Positions 37,151 to 50,700 of a stretch of 64,000 bases of DNA are shown piece after piece. Each line of letters begins with the position of its first letter. Position 1 is the stretch's first letter. The position numbers and the translations under genes were made by a program. The stretch is from Callaeas wilsoni (taxonomy: Eukaryota > Chordata > Aves > Passeriformes > Callaeidae). The stretch covers positions 62,001 through 126,000 of the forward strand of contig VWPU01017864.1 of the NCBI GenBank assembly GCA_013398955.1. The letters are read 5' to 3'. The notes beneath the pieces are model-generated. The model was not told where the DNA came from. It was given only the letters and a program-made list of their open reading frames with translations, and ran no database searches.

Positions 37151-40100
37151 GCTCTTGTTTTGTTAACGCTGAATTAACAGAGCCTTTCTTTACTCCACAG
37201 AGGTAGAGCTAAAGGGATGATGGGGCCGGTTTCAGATACTAAAAGGTGAAGTGTTAGAAAATTATTTGACCTGCAATTTGCCTCATACAGAACATCTGAG
37301 ATATGTGCAACCCTTTCTTGTCACACAAGTGTTACTATCAGTGTACCTGGGGAAGAATGTGTGAAGTTTTATTGTTTGTTCGGGGGTTTTTTTTAACTCT
37401 TCCAATTTATTTGTTATCTTTTACTAGTAGAACAGTGACAGGACAGTTCTTAGGTCTCCATGACCTGTTTGACCTGATCTTGGAATCATGTCTTCTTTCA
37501 CACTCACTTATCAAAACTTCTACTGAGGTTTCTTTAAAGCTATAAAAACGTTGTGTTGGCTTAGAGGAAAAGGAGATGATAGTGACTAAGAGATAATACA
37601 TGGAGTAGTAGTGTATGCTTCATTTGTGTATTAACTGAGTGAAGCATGGATGTTTTAACTAAGCTTTTTTTCAGACTTTGAATTCATTGGATCTTTAATC
37701 TAAAACATCCGCTGGTAGGTGAATATGAATTAAAAGTAAATGTGATGGTCAAATGAAGTTCAGTGTTGTAAAACCACCTCAGTGTTTTCCACATTGTCTG
37801 TTACCATAGCATCTAAACAATTATGGCATAGCTGCACTGGCAGCTGGTGCTAGCTTTGAGAATACTTCTAAATTCTTTAATAAGAAACTTCTGGATTTTA
37901 TATTAACAGGCTTTCAAGCCTTTTCTATTAGCACCCACCTACCTTTTTTGCTTGTGTTCAGCAGATTTTTGCACAGACCTGACAGGATTTTGAAGTCACC
38001 AAAAAGAGAAGCACCAAAAATGTAGCCAGTTTTCAGTCTGGGGTCATTGCCACTGCTGTGTGGACTGCATGAAATACATGTTCACCAGGCTGTCCAAAGC
38101 ACAGCAAGTACCCTAATACAATGCAGTGCTTGGTTTAATTGCCTGAGGTACTTATTAGTATCATATTCACTGTTAACGAAATAAAGTGCCTTGTTATGTC
38201 AGCAGTTTGATCACTGATAGTCAAATAAACTGGCAAAATTTGTTTGTGGTTAGTAGTATTTGGTAAGTATTTGATGCAGATTGGGTTGAATGAGGTTACT
38301 TTGACATTGTTACCTTCAGAGCATCTCAGGTTTTTAAAGAAATGGTCATTGGAAAGAAATTATGATCTGCTGAGATGGATTGGGATACCCTGTAGGTCCT
38401 TCAGAAGCCTTGTAGCTCCTAAGGTTACATGTCTTTCTTCAACTCACCTTCCCTTGAGAGCAAAACAGTCAGGTTTTTGTCTTATTTTATCAGGAAAATC
38501 TAAAACGTAGTTTTAGGAATATGAGATACTGTCTGAACCTGCAGAAAGTCTGAAATGGCCAAAACTGGGCTGCAGGGCAATGCTTCAGTCGGTCAGATTG
38601 TACAGACAAGACAACAGGGCAGAGCTAGGCAGCGTGTGGTGCCAGTATTTTGGAGGAATAAGACTGCCGTGATCTGTCCGGGATAACAGTGTGGTGAGTG
38701 AGCTGCTTGTGCTTAGCTGCCCATTCCTTTTGCTTTGTCCCAGGAGACCATCAGAAGAGGAAGCTCTTGGCTAGGAAGCTGCTGAAACAGGAATAGTTGA
38801 GCCAAGGCTGCAAGAACAGGAATAGATAGCCTGGATGTAAAAATGAGCAGGGAACTTACATTGTCCTATTTTGACTCTAGCTGCTGTAAACTAAGAGAAA
38901 TCCAACAGTCCTGGTCCAGTGATTAAAGCAAGACCATCTGGATAGAGATTGACTCCCAAACACCAGTGCCAGCTCACACATCTTCAGTAAATATTCGTGG
39001 ATGGATTGCCCAACTCATCCAAGATCTCTATTGGAAACATTCACTCTTCTGGAACTGTAGGAACTCCTGAGCTCAAGGAATTTATTCCTGCATTTTTTGG
39101 TATCAGTTTTTTCCTCAGTCCTCCTTCTGGTGGACTTTTGTGAGTTGAGAGCTTTTATTTTAATCAGAAATTATTGAAGAATTGCCTTTTCTTGTGAAAA
39201 ACCTTACACTTGGAGCTTGTAGGAATATCACCATTAAACATTTTCATGCCAATGGGTTGGAAAAAGAAACCTGTAAATCTCACCCTGTGAAGAAACAACA
39301 GTTCATTTATTATCTGAAGAAGCTGACTGGAAAGAGAACGATAAGAAAATCAAGTCCTTCTATTAGCTAGAGGCAGCTAACGGAGTACCATGGATATCTT
39401 CAAATGGTACTTCCCACCTGCCGTACATGAAATGGCATGGTCTACCTCTGCAGGGAAATGTCTCCACAGTCTAAAGAAGGAGCCTGATTGACAAGTTTAG
39501 CTATAACCGCACCTGGGGCTGCTGGAATAACTACTTTAGGATAAGAATGACCATTGAAATATGCAGCATTAAAATATGGTATCACAGCCTCTTTCTGAAA
39601 ATCACCCTTAGCAGTGCTTAAAACACAGTTCTTACATTGTAATTAAGCCAACACACAAAGATCTATAGTGTCTTGATCCACCAAGACTACACTGAACAGG
39701 GTAATGGAACTTGAAGGAGATGCTACAACTCTTGCCTGCAGGAGAGAGAAGACTTCCTTCATAAACCACACAACTTAAGCCCAACTTCACCAGGACCAGC
39801 CTAGTTTTGACAGATGTTACCTCTTCAATACCAACACCACACATCATGGAAGCCTCCAAGACTACCCTGAGTATGTACAACGTGCAGAGTAATCCTCAGA
39901 AATCCAAATCAGTCAACTTCTTTCCATTTTCACACATAACCTCCCTTTCCATATCTGATAGTGAGGGCACAGCTGCCTCATGCAGAGAATTTTGCAATAT
40001 GTTAATCTTGCAATGAGCCACCTTGAAAAGATATTTTAAATGTCTATTCCATCATGCTCCTGCTTATACTTATGCCATACCACAGATTATATAAATGACA

Positions 40101-41077
40101 CATTTATCATCTGGAAGCTTTCCCTGAAGTCCACCACAACTGCAGTATGTGTCCCCCCGCCAAGAGGCATCTCCTTCAAGAGCCCTCCAGCCCTCAGTGT
40201 GGGTCATTCCTAAACACTACAGCAGCCCTCTGATGGACAAACACATATAAACAGATTGACAACACACGAACATCCTGTGTAAGAACTGCCCACACATCTC
40301 CACTCTTACAATACCCGTGTAAGGACTGCCCACACATCTCCACTCTTACAATACCTTGCCCTCCACTGGATCATTACAAGGCCTGCAGCTTACATATCCC
40401 ATGTGTAATATACTTTAGCAAGCACATCGGACATCCACAAGGAAATTGTGTGTGTGAAACCAACCAATCAACAAACACCAGAATGAGTGAATAATTGATG
40501 GAAAACAGACACGCTCAAAGATCTGAGAAAGAATATTTCTTACAAACTCTTCATTTAATTTTTTCCTATTCAGTATTTATCTTCAAGGGAAACCTGAGAA
40601 ATGCTTCAAAATAAGTACCTGGGAACTAAAACTCCTAATACTATTGGAAATAAAGAATTTATTAGAGAAATACTACTTTTATAGCACATTTCATAGCACT
40701 TCTTTGTTCCATGACTTCTGATTCTCACAAGTTCAATTGATGATCAATAAACCCTCCCCTTTTCTCACAAGAGATACATATCTTATCATCTCTTTTGTTG
40801 CAGATGTTTCTGAGGTACCTGCTGCATTTTCTCTCAAATGATCTAACTGATTAACAAATTCAAAGTGGTTGTTCTCAGCCTCCATGAAGCTCCAAAGACC
40901 TCTGCTTCTCTTTCAAGCTTTAAGGAGAGCCTGTATACTTGAAAGATTGTCTGTTTTGACTATACCAGTAATTAAAAAAACCACCAAAAAACAAGCCTCC
41001 CTCTGGTTCAAATCTTGCCTAGTTTAGGAATAGTCTTTTAGGGTCAATTATATAAGATGCAATTTAACATATGCAAG
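37151..41077. other. Non-coding DNA, G-poor at 39.6-40.5 kb
   Basis: No gene is recognised. From about 39600 to 40480 the plus strand is rich in A and C and short of G compared with the rest of the window, suggesting an inserted sequence or a strand-asymmetric history, but I cannot match it to a repeat family. An 82-codon minus-strand frame at 39632-39880 has no recognisable motif. The 40-bp duplication lies in this part. Confidence 0.55.
40274..40355. repeat. 40-bp tandem duplication, two copies
   Basis: A 40-bp unit centred on ACTGCCCACACATCTCCACT is present twice in tandem with only two or three mismatches. The near-identity points to a recent duplication relative to the surrounding DNA. 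More copies are not present on either side, so it is not a satellite array in this assembly. Confidence 0.92.
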
Positions 41078-41140
41078 TCACAGGGTCACAGAATAGTTAA
41101 GGTTGGAAGGGACCTCTGAAGATCATCTAACACAAACTTC
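41078..41140 (-). mobile_element. CR1 LINE 3' tip, antisense
   Basis: The reverse complement matches the last approximately 60 bp of CR1: the GATGATCTTCAGAGGTCCC block, then TTCCAACC, then an ATTCTGTG octamer. The copy keeps only the 3' end, consistent with strong 5' truncation during target-primed reverse transcription. The insertion point on the plus strand is near 41078, where the octamer tail ends. Confidence 0.88.
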
Positions 41141-41508
41141 AATCTTTTAAACACTCAAATGTATGCAAAAAGTATTGTGTAAATGTTACACAGTGTTTGT
41201 CCATCACACCATTCAAACAGATTTTAATCATCCAAAATTAGACTTCTTTCCTTTGCAAATATTTCTGAACATGAAAACAATTTGTTAAATTGGATAAAAC
41301 TGTCTGTGGCCTATGTTTTTAAATAGAGTGAAAATATACATTGTTTTTCCAGTGGTTGCACTTATTTGCTCCGTTCTGATCTGTCTTACTCTTTATTCTC
41401 TGTGGTTTGTTTAGTGACTGAGAAAAAACCCAATATGGTCGACTTGATGTTATTGTAATGGGTTGGGTAAACTGTATTTTGATTTTCTGTGTGTTTTGTG
41501 GCTGGCAG
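41141..41508. other. Non-coding DNA between CR1 tip and exon-like segment
   Basis: AT-rich DNA with no recognised feature. A T-rich stretch ending in GGCTGGCAG forms the possible acceptor of the segment that follows. Confidence 0.6.
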
Positions 41509-41548
41509 ATTTGCACAACATTTATCTGAAGCAGCTGTGGATACAAAG
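41509..41548 (+). other. Possible 40-bp microexon
   Basis: A pyrimidine- and T-rich stretch ending TTTTGTGGCTGGCAG leads into 40 bases, which end in AAAG followed by GTAGGT, a strong donor. One plus-strand frame reads FAQHLSEAAVDTK across the segment, which is ordinary-looking protein sequence. I do not recognise the protein and see no partner exon within the window. Chance pairs of acceptor and donor are common in 64 kb, so this is inference only. Confidence 0.2.
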
Positions 41549-42356
41549 GTAGGTCTATCTGTTAGTTACTCTTTACTCGAGGATATTGGTGATGGCCTTG
41601 GTGGTAGCATCGGTTCCGGGCTTCGAGATTTGAGGCTTGGCAGACAAGTGTCTTCTTGTCTCTGGGGAACAGAGAAAGTGTGGGATTAGGCTCCATGGTG
41701 GGAATGCCCTGTCTTGTGCCTTTTTAAAAATGCTTTTCCTGCCTGCGTTTCCCTCTGTAGAGCTATTTGTTTGAATGATTTGTTGGTACTTAAAGAGCAG
41801 GCCAGTGTATAATGCTGTCTAATGTCATCAATTTTCTACATTTCAAACACACTTGGACAAACCTTTCAGGGAATAAATATAACACCAAAGCCCAGCAGTT
41901 GCAGCTTAAATCACTCGTATACAATATGGTCTATTTTTTCTTAATGTATCTGTACTTGCTGTGAGGGAATTGGGCTAAATTTGCAACAGAGAAAGTACGC
42001 TGCATTACATTTACAGGTTTCACAGCCTTGGGCATAGGAGAATTGGAATTGAAATACTTTTTCCCCTTCCCATCTCCTGCATTGACTGGTCGTCTGAAAG
42101 AAAAAAAGAATATCATTAATTCAGACAGTGATGAGTGTTGTTAGTTGGCACATCCAAGTCCAGAATATCAAAAAGATGAGCAACATACAAATCCTCCTGC
42201 CCTTAAATATGGTAAAACTTAAAACATCCCTGAACTGTGCACTGTACCAGCTGATGGCTGGGATGAATCAGAGCAACCATATGGCAGGGAGGGAGTTGAA
42301 TGATGAAGCAGGAGACTTAATTTTCTAAGCTTAAGAAGGAATGTCAAATAGTCACT

Positions 42357-42375
42357 AAAATAAATAAATAAATAA
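42357..42375. repeat. AAAT tetranucleotide microsatellite
   Basis: About four and a half AAAT units in tandem. A simple repeat without other context. Confidence 0.85.
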
Positions 42376-45300
42376 GTCGATAAATTGATATTGGAAACTG
42401 TCTGAGTTCAAGAGAACAGTGTTTTGAGTTGGCTACATACACAGGCATATCACACAAACACACCCAGTGTTTTTTGAACGCTGTGCTCATCTGCTCTTTT
42501 GAGCAGCCTGTCGAACACATTGGGTATATAAATATCCTGCTCTGCGAAACAGTCTGTCTGCTGCTTATGATTCCAGCATTGATAACATGTGATGGTTTGT
42601 TGTGGCAGGGTCACCTCAGGTGCAGTGGTAAAGCAAGGGGATTTTGTGGCACATTTGGGATTTTTGTGCATAGAGAGGAATTGCTGATGTTATTTCATTG
42701 AGGCACTAGAGTAGAATATTACTGTGTCACTCAATTTAGACACAGCCTTTGTTGGTTTAAGAGTACAGTGTCCCTTTCAGAGTACTTTACTGATGCAGCA
42801 ATTTCTGGGCTGCTCTGTGGTCAGCTATCTATTGAAAACTTTGGGTAAGGCCTTTGACATTTTGTTGGCAAATAAGACACAGACATTTCCAGCACATGAG
42901 AGTAAGCAGGAGGAAGAGATTAGTCTTTTGATGGTTTAAAGCTACCTGATTTAAACTTTAAAAGAGTCCTGTCCATTCAACATCTATTTAAAGAAATAGC
43001 GCTGGAGTTATCTATACTTTCATGAGGATCTATAGTCCTTCCTATTAACTATTTCAGTTTATAGAAAAAAGCCTAGATGTACCTCTTTGCAATTTCACTG
43101 AGTCCTTTTAATATACCTTGTGCAACACTGAATCAATCGCGGTGATGATGCTGAACGAGAGTGGGGTGGCTTATTTTGCTTATTTCCCCTCTCAGGGAAC
43201 ATGCTTCCTGAGCCTGCAGAGCATCTCCAAAATCACTCCTCTTCCTGCTAGTCTCACAAGTCATGATGAGGAACAGCACACTTCCCACTTTCTCCCTGAA
43301 ACTAAGAAGAGCATGTTGTGTGATGTAAAAATATTCCCAGACATCCATAACTTTGTAATCTCAGATCATTACTTCTTTTCTCAAACCAAAGCAAAATCCT
43401 AGGGTTTGGGTTTTTTTCCCCAAGGCTGTTGTATGAGCCAAAAATTCTGTATTAGAAGATGTATACTCAAAGAAAACTCTAGATTTCTAACATGTTCTAA
43501 TTGTCAAAATGTCCCCTGTTAATGTAGGCTCATGTATACCATGGACCTCTTGAGCGGCAGGAAACAATATATTGGAATTAATCTGCGGTCCTTATGGCAT
43601 TTTGAGTAACTCCTATGATCCAAAGCCTCATCTTTTAATTTCTGCACAGCATGTGCATGTCGTTTGCTACCATAAAGAGGTCAAATTAAGTCAGTAACTG
43701 TGTGGGGGAGACTTGCTGACAACAGCAGCCACGAAACAACTTCCCCTATTCTTGGTCCCTTGCCCTCACAGAACAAACCCGTACAAAGAAGAGGCAGACG
43801 GGTTTGTTCTTCTCTCAGAGAGCCATTGAACATGAAACGAACTCCTAGTGCCATGCAAAAGTCACAGACAGCACAACTGTTATTAGGGGATAATGGTCTT
43901 TTTGTAGTCAGCAATGGGCTCAGTGCTGTTCCTGCTGACTGTGAGCCCCGCAGTGTGAGGCATGGTAAGCCTATAGCACTATCCATAGCCTGCAAACAGA
44001 GAATGAACCTATGACCCTCCCTCCCTTCACTGCTGCAGAAAAGCCACCTTTCTCATGTAAATGTGCCTCTTTTGTTTCCTAGTGTTAGCAGCAATGATGT
44101 CATATATTCAACCATCTCTTATTTTCCAAAGTGTATAAAGCACTCGTGAATGAAAGACACGAAGCGGTTTGAAAAGAAAATCACAACAGCCGGTCAGAAT
44201 TAGAGTCCAGCATTATTAAATATCGTGTGTCTTGCTCACACTACCCTCAAACGCATCCCTTTGGGTAATTTTTAGAGTGTGTGAAGGTAGAAAAATTGCC
44301 ACCTCCAGAGCGTTTGGACCTCTAATTTTTTTTTTATTTTTATTTTTGGTGTATGATTCAACATTAACTAAATTTTCTGAACCAAGATATAATGTACTGC
44401 TTGTCAATATCAGTTAAAATCATGTGGATTCAATAGGAGAGACTCATTACAAGTGTTTTCTTTTGGCACCCAGCTGTACTTTTTGATTTATTGAAGCAGG
44501 ATAGCTTGCCAGTTACCGCTGTAATTAAGACCATATCCAAAAAAAAATGACAAGAACCTGGAAAGCAAAACCTGTGGTGTTCAATTAAATAACCCTCCTT
44601 TCTTTTAAAGGAAAAATTCATCCAGGAAATTCAAGAAATACACAAAAATATTTTGGAAAGCAATTTAGTTTTAAATTGAAGCTCAGTGGCTAATTAACCA
44701 TTGGCTAAAATTCTACTGTGGTAGGTTGACTTTGTTGTCTCGCTCTTCAAGAGGGAATAAGAACCTGAAAGTTGAGAGAGAAGAAAAAAATGGTAATATT
44801 TCTGTAACATTTCTGTAATACAACAGGGGATTTTACAAAGCATTCCCTTGTTCTGTATGCCAGGATCTAGCCAGAATTAGAATGTTCTAAAAATAATAAG
44901 AAAATCTGTTAATTATTTATGTCTGCTTACTTGACTATTCATTAGGATGTGTTTGTTGTCACTGCAAAGACAAAACTCAAAAAATCGCTGCTACCAAACC
45001 TATTTCAGTATTTTAGTTTGTTATAGCAAAAAATGGACCAGAGTAGGCACAAGCTGTAGGGGAACATCTTTTTCAGCATGCAGAGGAGAGTATGGAAAAC
45101 AAATAGAGGGCAGCCAAAGATGTAATAAACAGAATTTATGAACCAATACATGAACATCAGTTGTATTTGTTAGGGCTCTGAGCCTTCAAAGATTTATGCC
45201 AGGGGACTACTTGGAGTACATAAAGTCTTTTAGTATCACTGCCTACGTTATCTCTGGGTGTTGAATTCAGATGTTTAGGTGTCAGTTGCAGAAATGAAAG

Positions 45301-45895
45301 AACTTATCAGTGTACAGATAGGTAACAAACAATTCTATAATTTTTTTGTTAAAAGAGTGCCTCCTGTCAACTTATACTTCTTAAAGGTAGGTCAAGTCCT
45401 CAGCTGGCACAAAGCAGTACAGCTCAACCGAGGTAAATGAGTCTTTCAGTGTATACAGAGTGAGCTTTTACTCCTCAACGAAGGCCTTTAAGGAAATGGA
45501 GAATACAACAACTGAAATCCCTGTGCCAGGAAATACCAATCATCATGGAAAAAAAAGAAGAAACTCAGGACTCTGGAGAGGACTAAATCAGAATAGGATA
45601 ATAATATGTGGAAAGCAAAGATGGATTTGTTCAAATAGCACACCTATCTTGTCACAACTAAACCTGATCACGAAACCAGTACTCATCTGTGTGAGTTCCC
45701 AAAAGATTCACATGGGAAGTATACCAGGTAGCCCCTTAACAAGAGATAATCAGATGCCTTTGAAGTGCATACAGGATCCCACAGAATGCAAAAGATGCAG
45801 TTAAATATTAAGCTTTTATTGCCCCACAGAGCTGCATACCCATCAGACTGTCTGCTTTTCAGAAAGGTGCTGCATTACGTTAAAGGACATTTTCC

Positions 45896-45950
45896 GTTTT
45901 TTTTTTGTTGTTGTTTTGGGTTAGTTTTGGGTTGGTTTTTTTTTCACTTT
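45896..45950 (+). repeat. T/G-rich low-complexity tract
   Basis: The plus strand is nearly all T and G: a T run, GTT units, then TTTTGGG units and another T run. The frame through it encodes Phe/Gly/Trp-rich sequence only because of the composition. Confidence 0.8.
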
Positions 45951-47309
45951 ATGCAGCAAAGCCTATAAGACAGTTTTGATCAGAAAAAAGAAGCTGAAAA
46001 CAGCTGTGCCCTTCTCTCCTAATGGTTTGGGCAGTTGTCCTGGATAGCTAACTCTGAGTGATGTACAGCAGTTGAGGAATGGGTGCAAGCTTACTAAGTA
46101 AGGACGTTCTCTTTTTCACATTAAGCAATCACTGCATAATACCATGGAAGTTAAAGCTTAAGAGCTTATGAAGTGCACTAGCTTGCATGATTTCATGTAA
46201 TGATTCATTCAGGAAGTGGAGCCGTTTGTAAAGTGTAATGTTTAATCTGTTGATTACTAGAAAGCATTCAGTTAGATTACAGAAAATATTAATGAATTAA
46301 TGCTCTTTTAAAAATCTTATTTAATATATACTCTTCAAGCAGTAACACTGAGTGTTTTACATGATGCTGAGCTTTAGACTTTGAGTTGTGTTGTTCAACT
46401 GCATTTTTTGATTCATTCCAGTGGGCCCACTTGGAGAATAAGGTCTTAATGGAGGGCAACTGACAGTTTGAGCTCCAGGTCCTATTTAAGTTCATCTAGT
46501 TGTTGAAAATAACAATTAAAAAAAACAAAAACAAAGCAAATCCCACCTCATGTAACATGCCTTTTCCTTCCAATCTGACTATCCATTTGTCACCATTTCT
46601 GAAGATCGGTATCCAAAAAAATCATGGTAGAAAACAATCAAATGACACCCTTGCAAATGCTGAATACTCACCTGAAATATTCTGTTCCATTTATCCAGAC
46701 ATGATCACTGGTAACAAAAGAAATGGTGTCATCTTAGAACTTAACTTTCTGATAAAGATATATTCCGGGGATGATGATGCATTATGATAAGGCATTTACC
46801 ACTGGAAGGAATGAATTAAAAAACTTCTGGTGTCTTCTGACCAAATGGACAACGCCTGTTATTTGTTGTGGCTGTGCTTTGCTGATGTCAGAAATCCTTT
46901 TATTATCATATTCAGTGTAAAATGAAAGGCTGAGGGATAACTGCAGGTCAGAAAGCAGAAGGTGGAAACCAGAGTAGACTGAGGACTGTCAGCAGAACCT
47001 CTAAAACCCTAAGCTCTAAGGGCTGAATGCTGCAAAGCCTCCTGTCTATAAGGCTAGCCCCACAAAGTTAGATCTCAGTAAGGTCCAGTACCAAAACAAG
47101 CAAACAACATCTGCCCTTTGTCACGTAGTTCACTAGGATCTATTTTTCCTCATTTTTGTGTTGTAATTTTAATTTAATTGTATGTAGTTCTTTCAAAACT
47201 ATGTATATTTTGTTACATATCCTCTGTTATCTAAAGCTATTGTGTAGGGGAAATAAAGGGAAAATAAATGACACCTAACAGCTTTCCCGAGAAAACAGTC
47301 AGTGTTTTT

Positions 47310-47700
47310 ACAAGAAGGAAAGGGAAGACAGAGACATAAAACAGAAAACAAAGATTTTTATGATGGGCTTTAAAATAAGAATCATAAAAGTGATGATGGG
47401 AGCAAAGAAGTCAAAAAAGTTGAACCTGAAAGAGAAAACAATATTTAGGAATGACAACAGAGAAGAAAATATGCCAAGGTCATATGAAAAGGATAAACAG
47501 AGAAAGACAAGGAGACGGGAAGAGTTTGTTTGAGCACAGCAATTTCTATCACAATTCCGGCAGATATGCAAAGAATAAGGAAGAAATGCAAGAACAAAAC
47601 AAATAAATACAGTAACTAGAAAAGCACAGATGTGCACAGTTGTTTTATCTCCACAGAAACTACAAAGCAAAAAGAGGGCTTTTGAAGAACAGCTCTTTTA
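47310..47700 (+). other. A- and purine-biased stretch
   Basis: The plus strand is strongly enriched in A and G over nearly 400 bp, with few C and T. The minus strand therefore has few stops and gives a 120-codon frame (47308-47670) rich in Phe, Leu, Ser and Ile. That peptide looks hydrophobic, but this follows from the T-rich strand. No family motif is visible. The bias could reflect an old inserted element or transcription-coupled asymmetry. Confidence 0.5.
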
Positions 47701-50700
47701 AAAAAGAACAACAGAAACCTTCCTGGCAATTCATCTGACTTGCAGAAAGTTTAGAAATGATAGTAAAATAAACTGTGAATGTGTTTCTGACCAATCTTGA
47801 TCTCTGGTGACAACGTATGCCTGCTTTTGCTTGAAAATGTTGTCTGGTTAAATCCTTATGCAGTAATAATTTTCTGTGCATGAGCATAGAAGACTGAACA
47901 TCCTGATATACAAATGGAAGCTTGGTATTGTTTATCAGTTGCTCTAGCAAACCAGAAATATTTCATGTTATACTCAGTACTAGCAAGGATGCTACATAAA
48001 TCTCTATGTACTTCCAGAGTAAAGGAATTAGGTTCCAAAACTTCATGGATACACCACCATGTATTTGAAGCTTGTGGTCTCATTATAAGGATGCAATTTC
48101 CTGGCTACTTCTTATATTATGACACAAAGAGCAAGCTTTTCCCTTTTCTTTAAGAGTGCAATTTATGTCAAACCCTCAAATAACTTTTGACAATTGCCTT
48201 TGAATAATCTCTAATGTAGTGCCTAGCACAATGTTGATTTTACATCTATTGGAATAACACAAGGAATACATAATAGGCTTTCTAAGTGAAACGATACCTT
48301 CAGTCATCTGGAGATTGTTGTAAGGTTTATATTTGCGCTGATGATTTTCGTAGAGTATTCCTATCAAGAATTCAGTGCAAAATTCCAAAGTACAAGAATA
48401 ACCTATGTACACTTGCTTATCTGTAAGTGTGACATGTCCAGAAACATTTACATTTTTTTTGTTATGTTTTTGGTTTTTTTCTCCCAGAGGGAAAACATTT
48501 TGAGTCCTGTAGCAGTTACAGGCATACTAAATTGCCTGTCTTTGCTACTGCACAGCCCATTTCCTTAGCACTTCATATGGAAAGTTTCATCCAGTTCTCT
48601 GAGTGCTGTGTCATATCCTGAAACATCACTCAGCAGCCTCTGCTTCTACCTGAACAATTCCCCAAACTTGTTGCAGCAAAGACTTTATCTTCAGATACTG
48701 AGTTCCCATTTAAACAATGCATAATGCTTATTTCTGTTTCAGCAAGATCATTACACTTTGGGCAAAAACCTGGCCATGTGTATGGGCCCTAAATTATTAA
48801 TTATCTTCTCTCCAAGCAGTACTTATCTTCCCTCCTCCAGAACTGTTGTTTGCTCCTAAACAGTCTAAGGTCCAGGGTAGACAGGACACTCATCTAGGAA
48901 GTAGAAAACATGTCTGAGAGGGCCTCATCCCAGGCAGGAGTAGAAAGCACAGTCGTTCTTTTCCTGGGTAGAGGCATGATGCTTGTGTTTATTGAACAAA
49001 GCAATCTGTGGCTGAAAAGTTTTCACAATTCCAAAGTTTTCTTTACAGTGTCTGGGCTCAGTATTTCTTGGCTTAGTGGCAAAGTTTACACCGATGTTTC
49101 TCCTGCTGGACAGTTGTCCCTCGAGAACACTTCTGGAGTGCTGACTATCTGCTTCAGTCTTCAGTTGACCTGATTATTTCACCCACACCTATTTTAAACA
49201 AAGGTTATTTTGCCAATGATAGGTAGGCAATGGCAACCTAGACTCAGAGATGCAGTCCATGTGCTTCTGTCATCAGCACAGTTTATTCCCCTTTGAACAT
49301 ACCTCCCTGGAAGTCAGATGTGGATCACATTTCCTGGGCTACGCTGTACAGTACTGAATCTGAATTTCCTGTACCCTTTCTATTTGAATCAACAGTCCTA
49401 ACAATGAAGTTACCCAGAGCACCCGAGGGGACAGGCAGGGATGACATACAAAGCCTCATTGAGAAGGAGCTATCAATTAGCAGACACACATTTACTATTC
49501 AAGATGCATTATAAAGTAATTAAACGTAAGCAGTCCTTCATTCAAAGCTTCAGGGGCAAGTAAATAAACTTAGCGGAAGTCACAGCTATTAAATGAAGAC
49601 ATGACATGGGCAGTCAACAGCCGTAAAAGACTTATAGAAAATAAACTCTTTCATATTAGGCTAGAGAAGGGGGCATTGCAGTGGACTCTGAGCACAGAAA
49701 CCTTGCTCTAGGTTTGGAGGCTCTTGGTCATGGCATCATGCAGTTGAGTTTTGTTCTTAACAAAGGGCTAGGGTTATAAAACCAGAGTGTAACCTCTGCC
49801 AGCTGACAAGACTTATTCTCTGGGCACAGGGTGAATTATTCAAGGCATTACAAGTAAATGATTAGTTTACATGTTCCAATGAATTAAACTAGGCTACTTA
49901 AAAGACAGGGAAGTCTCATGGTGTGGACATGCATAATTAGAGCAGCCATGCAAGATAATTTCTCTTTGCTAATGCCAGTGGAAGACAGGGATATAAACCA
50001 TGGTGTCTTTACCAAAGTGATTTGGTTTCATCTGGGTCAAAGGTATTCAAGTGCTCTTGTTGAAATCACAGTTGTATTGCATGATATTCCAAAGGGACAA
50101 GTTAAAATTTCATTTGTGCCAAGAGTATGCACTGCCTAATCTTGGTGTGTTTGAGCTTTCTCACGTTTAACGCTGAATTTGCTGGGCTTGTTCATTGTGC
50201 ATGATAACTAAGGAACCTCATGTGTTGCTTCACTTATTCTAGAGCACATAAAACAAGTAGGAGCTCTAACAGCTACTGGCTCAAATCAAAATCTTTCAAG
50301 CCCTTAATGGGGGAATTATTTTACATCTACTCCTCGCAGTGAAAGCTAGTACAGAAATCTAGTTCATGCAATAATCACTCTTGGGTACATCCGAAGAAAC
50401 TTGTGGGGTTCAGTCTCATACTGCTCCAGTCAGCAACCTCTGCCAATGTTGTTTGATACTGCCGATGTTGTTGACTCCCTACATGAGATTTGAATCTTCA
50501 AAACTCCTTGTGGGATCAATCCCAGCTTATTTTACTCGTCTTCATATTAGACACATAGCCTTAGATGTCCTCTGGACTCCCTTTGTTGTCAAGGAAGTTT
50601 GCTAGGTGCCTCTCTGCAGAGATTAATTTACACATTTTTCTAGGACTGACTGTGGATGAATCCATTTTGTTTCAGCCTGGACAACTTATTTGTGAGCAAG

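Larger units (their letters stand above)
41549..47309. other. Non-coding DNA, no gene seen
   Basis: Just after the exon-like segment, 41560-41700 is G-rich and contains several CpGs. Elsewhere frames are at most 104 codons without motifs. Other items are an AAAT microsatellite near 42357, a possible conserved patch at 43530-43600, a T run at about 44330 and a T/G-rich tract at 45896-45950. Confidence 0.6.

Noticed and set aside
47308..47670. Minus-strand 120-codon hydrophobic frame resembling a membrane protein
   Set aside because: The hydrophobicity follows directly from the T-rich strand of a purine-biased tract.
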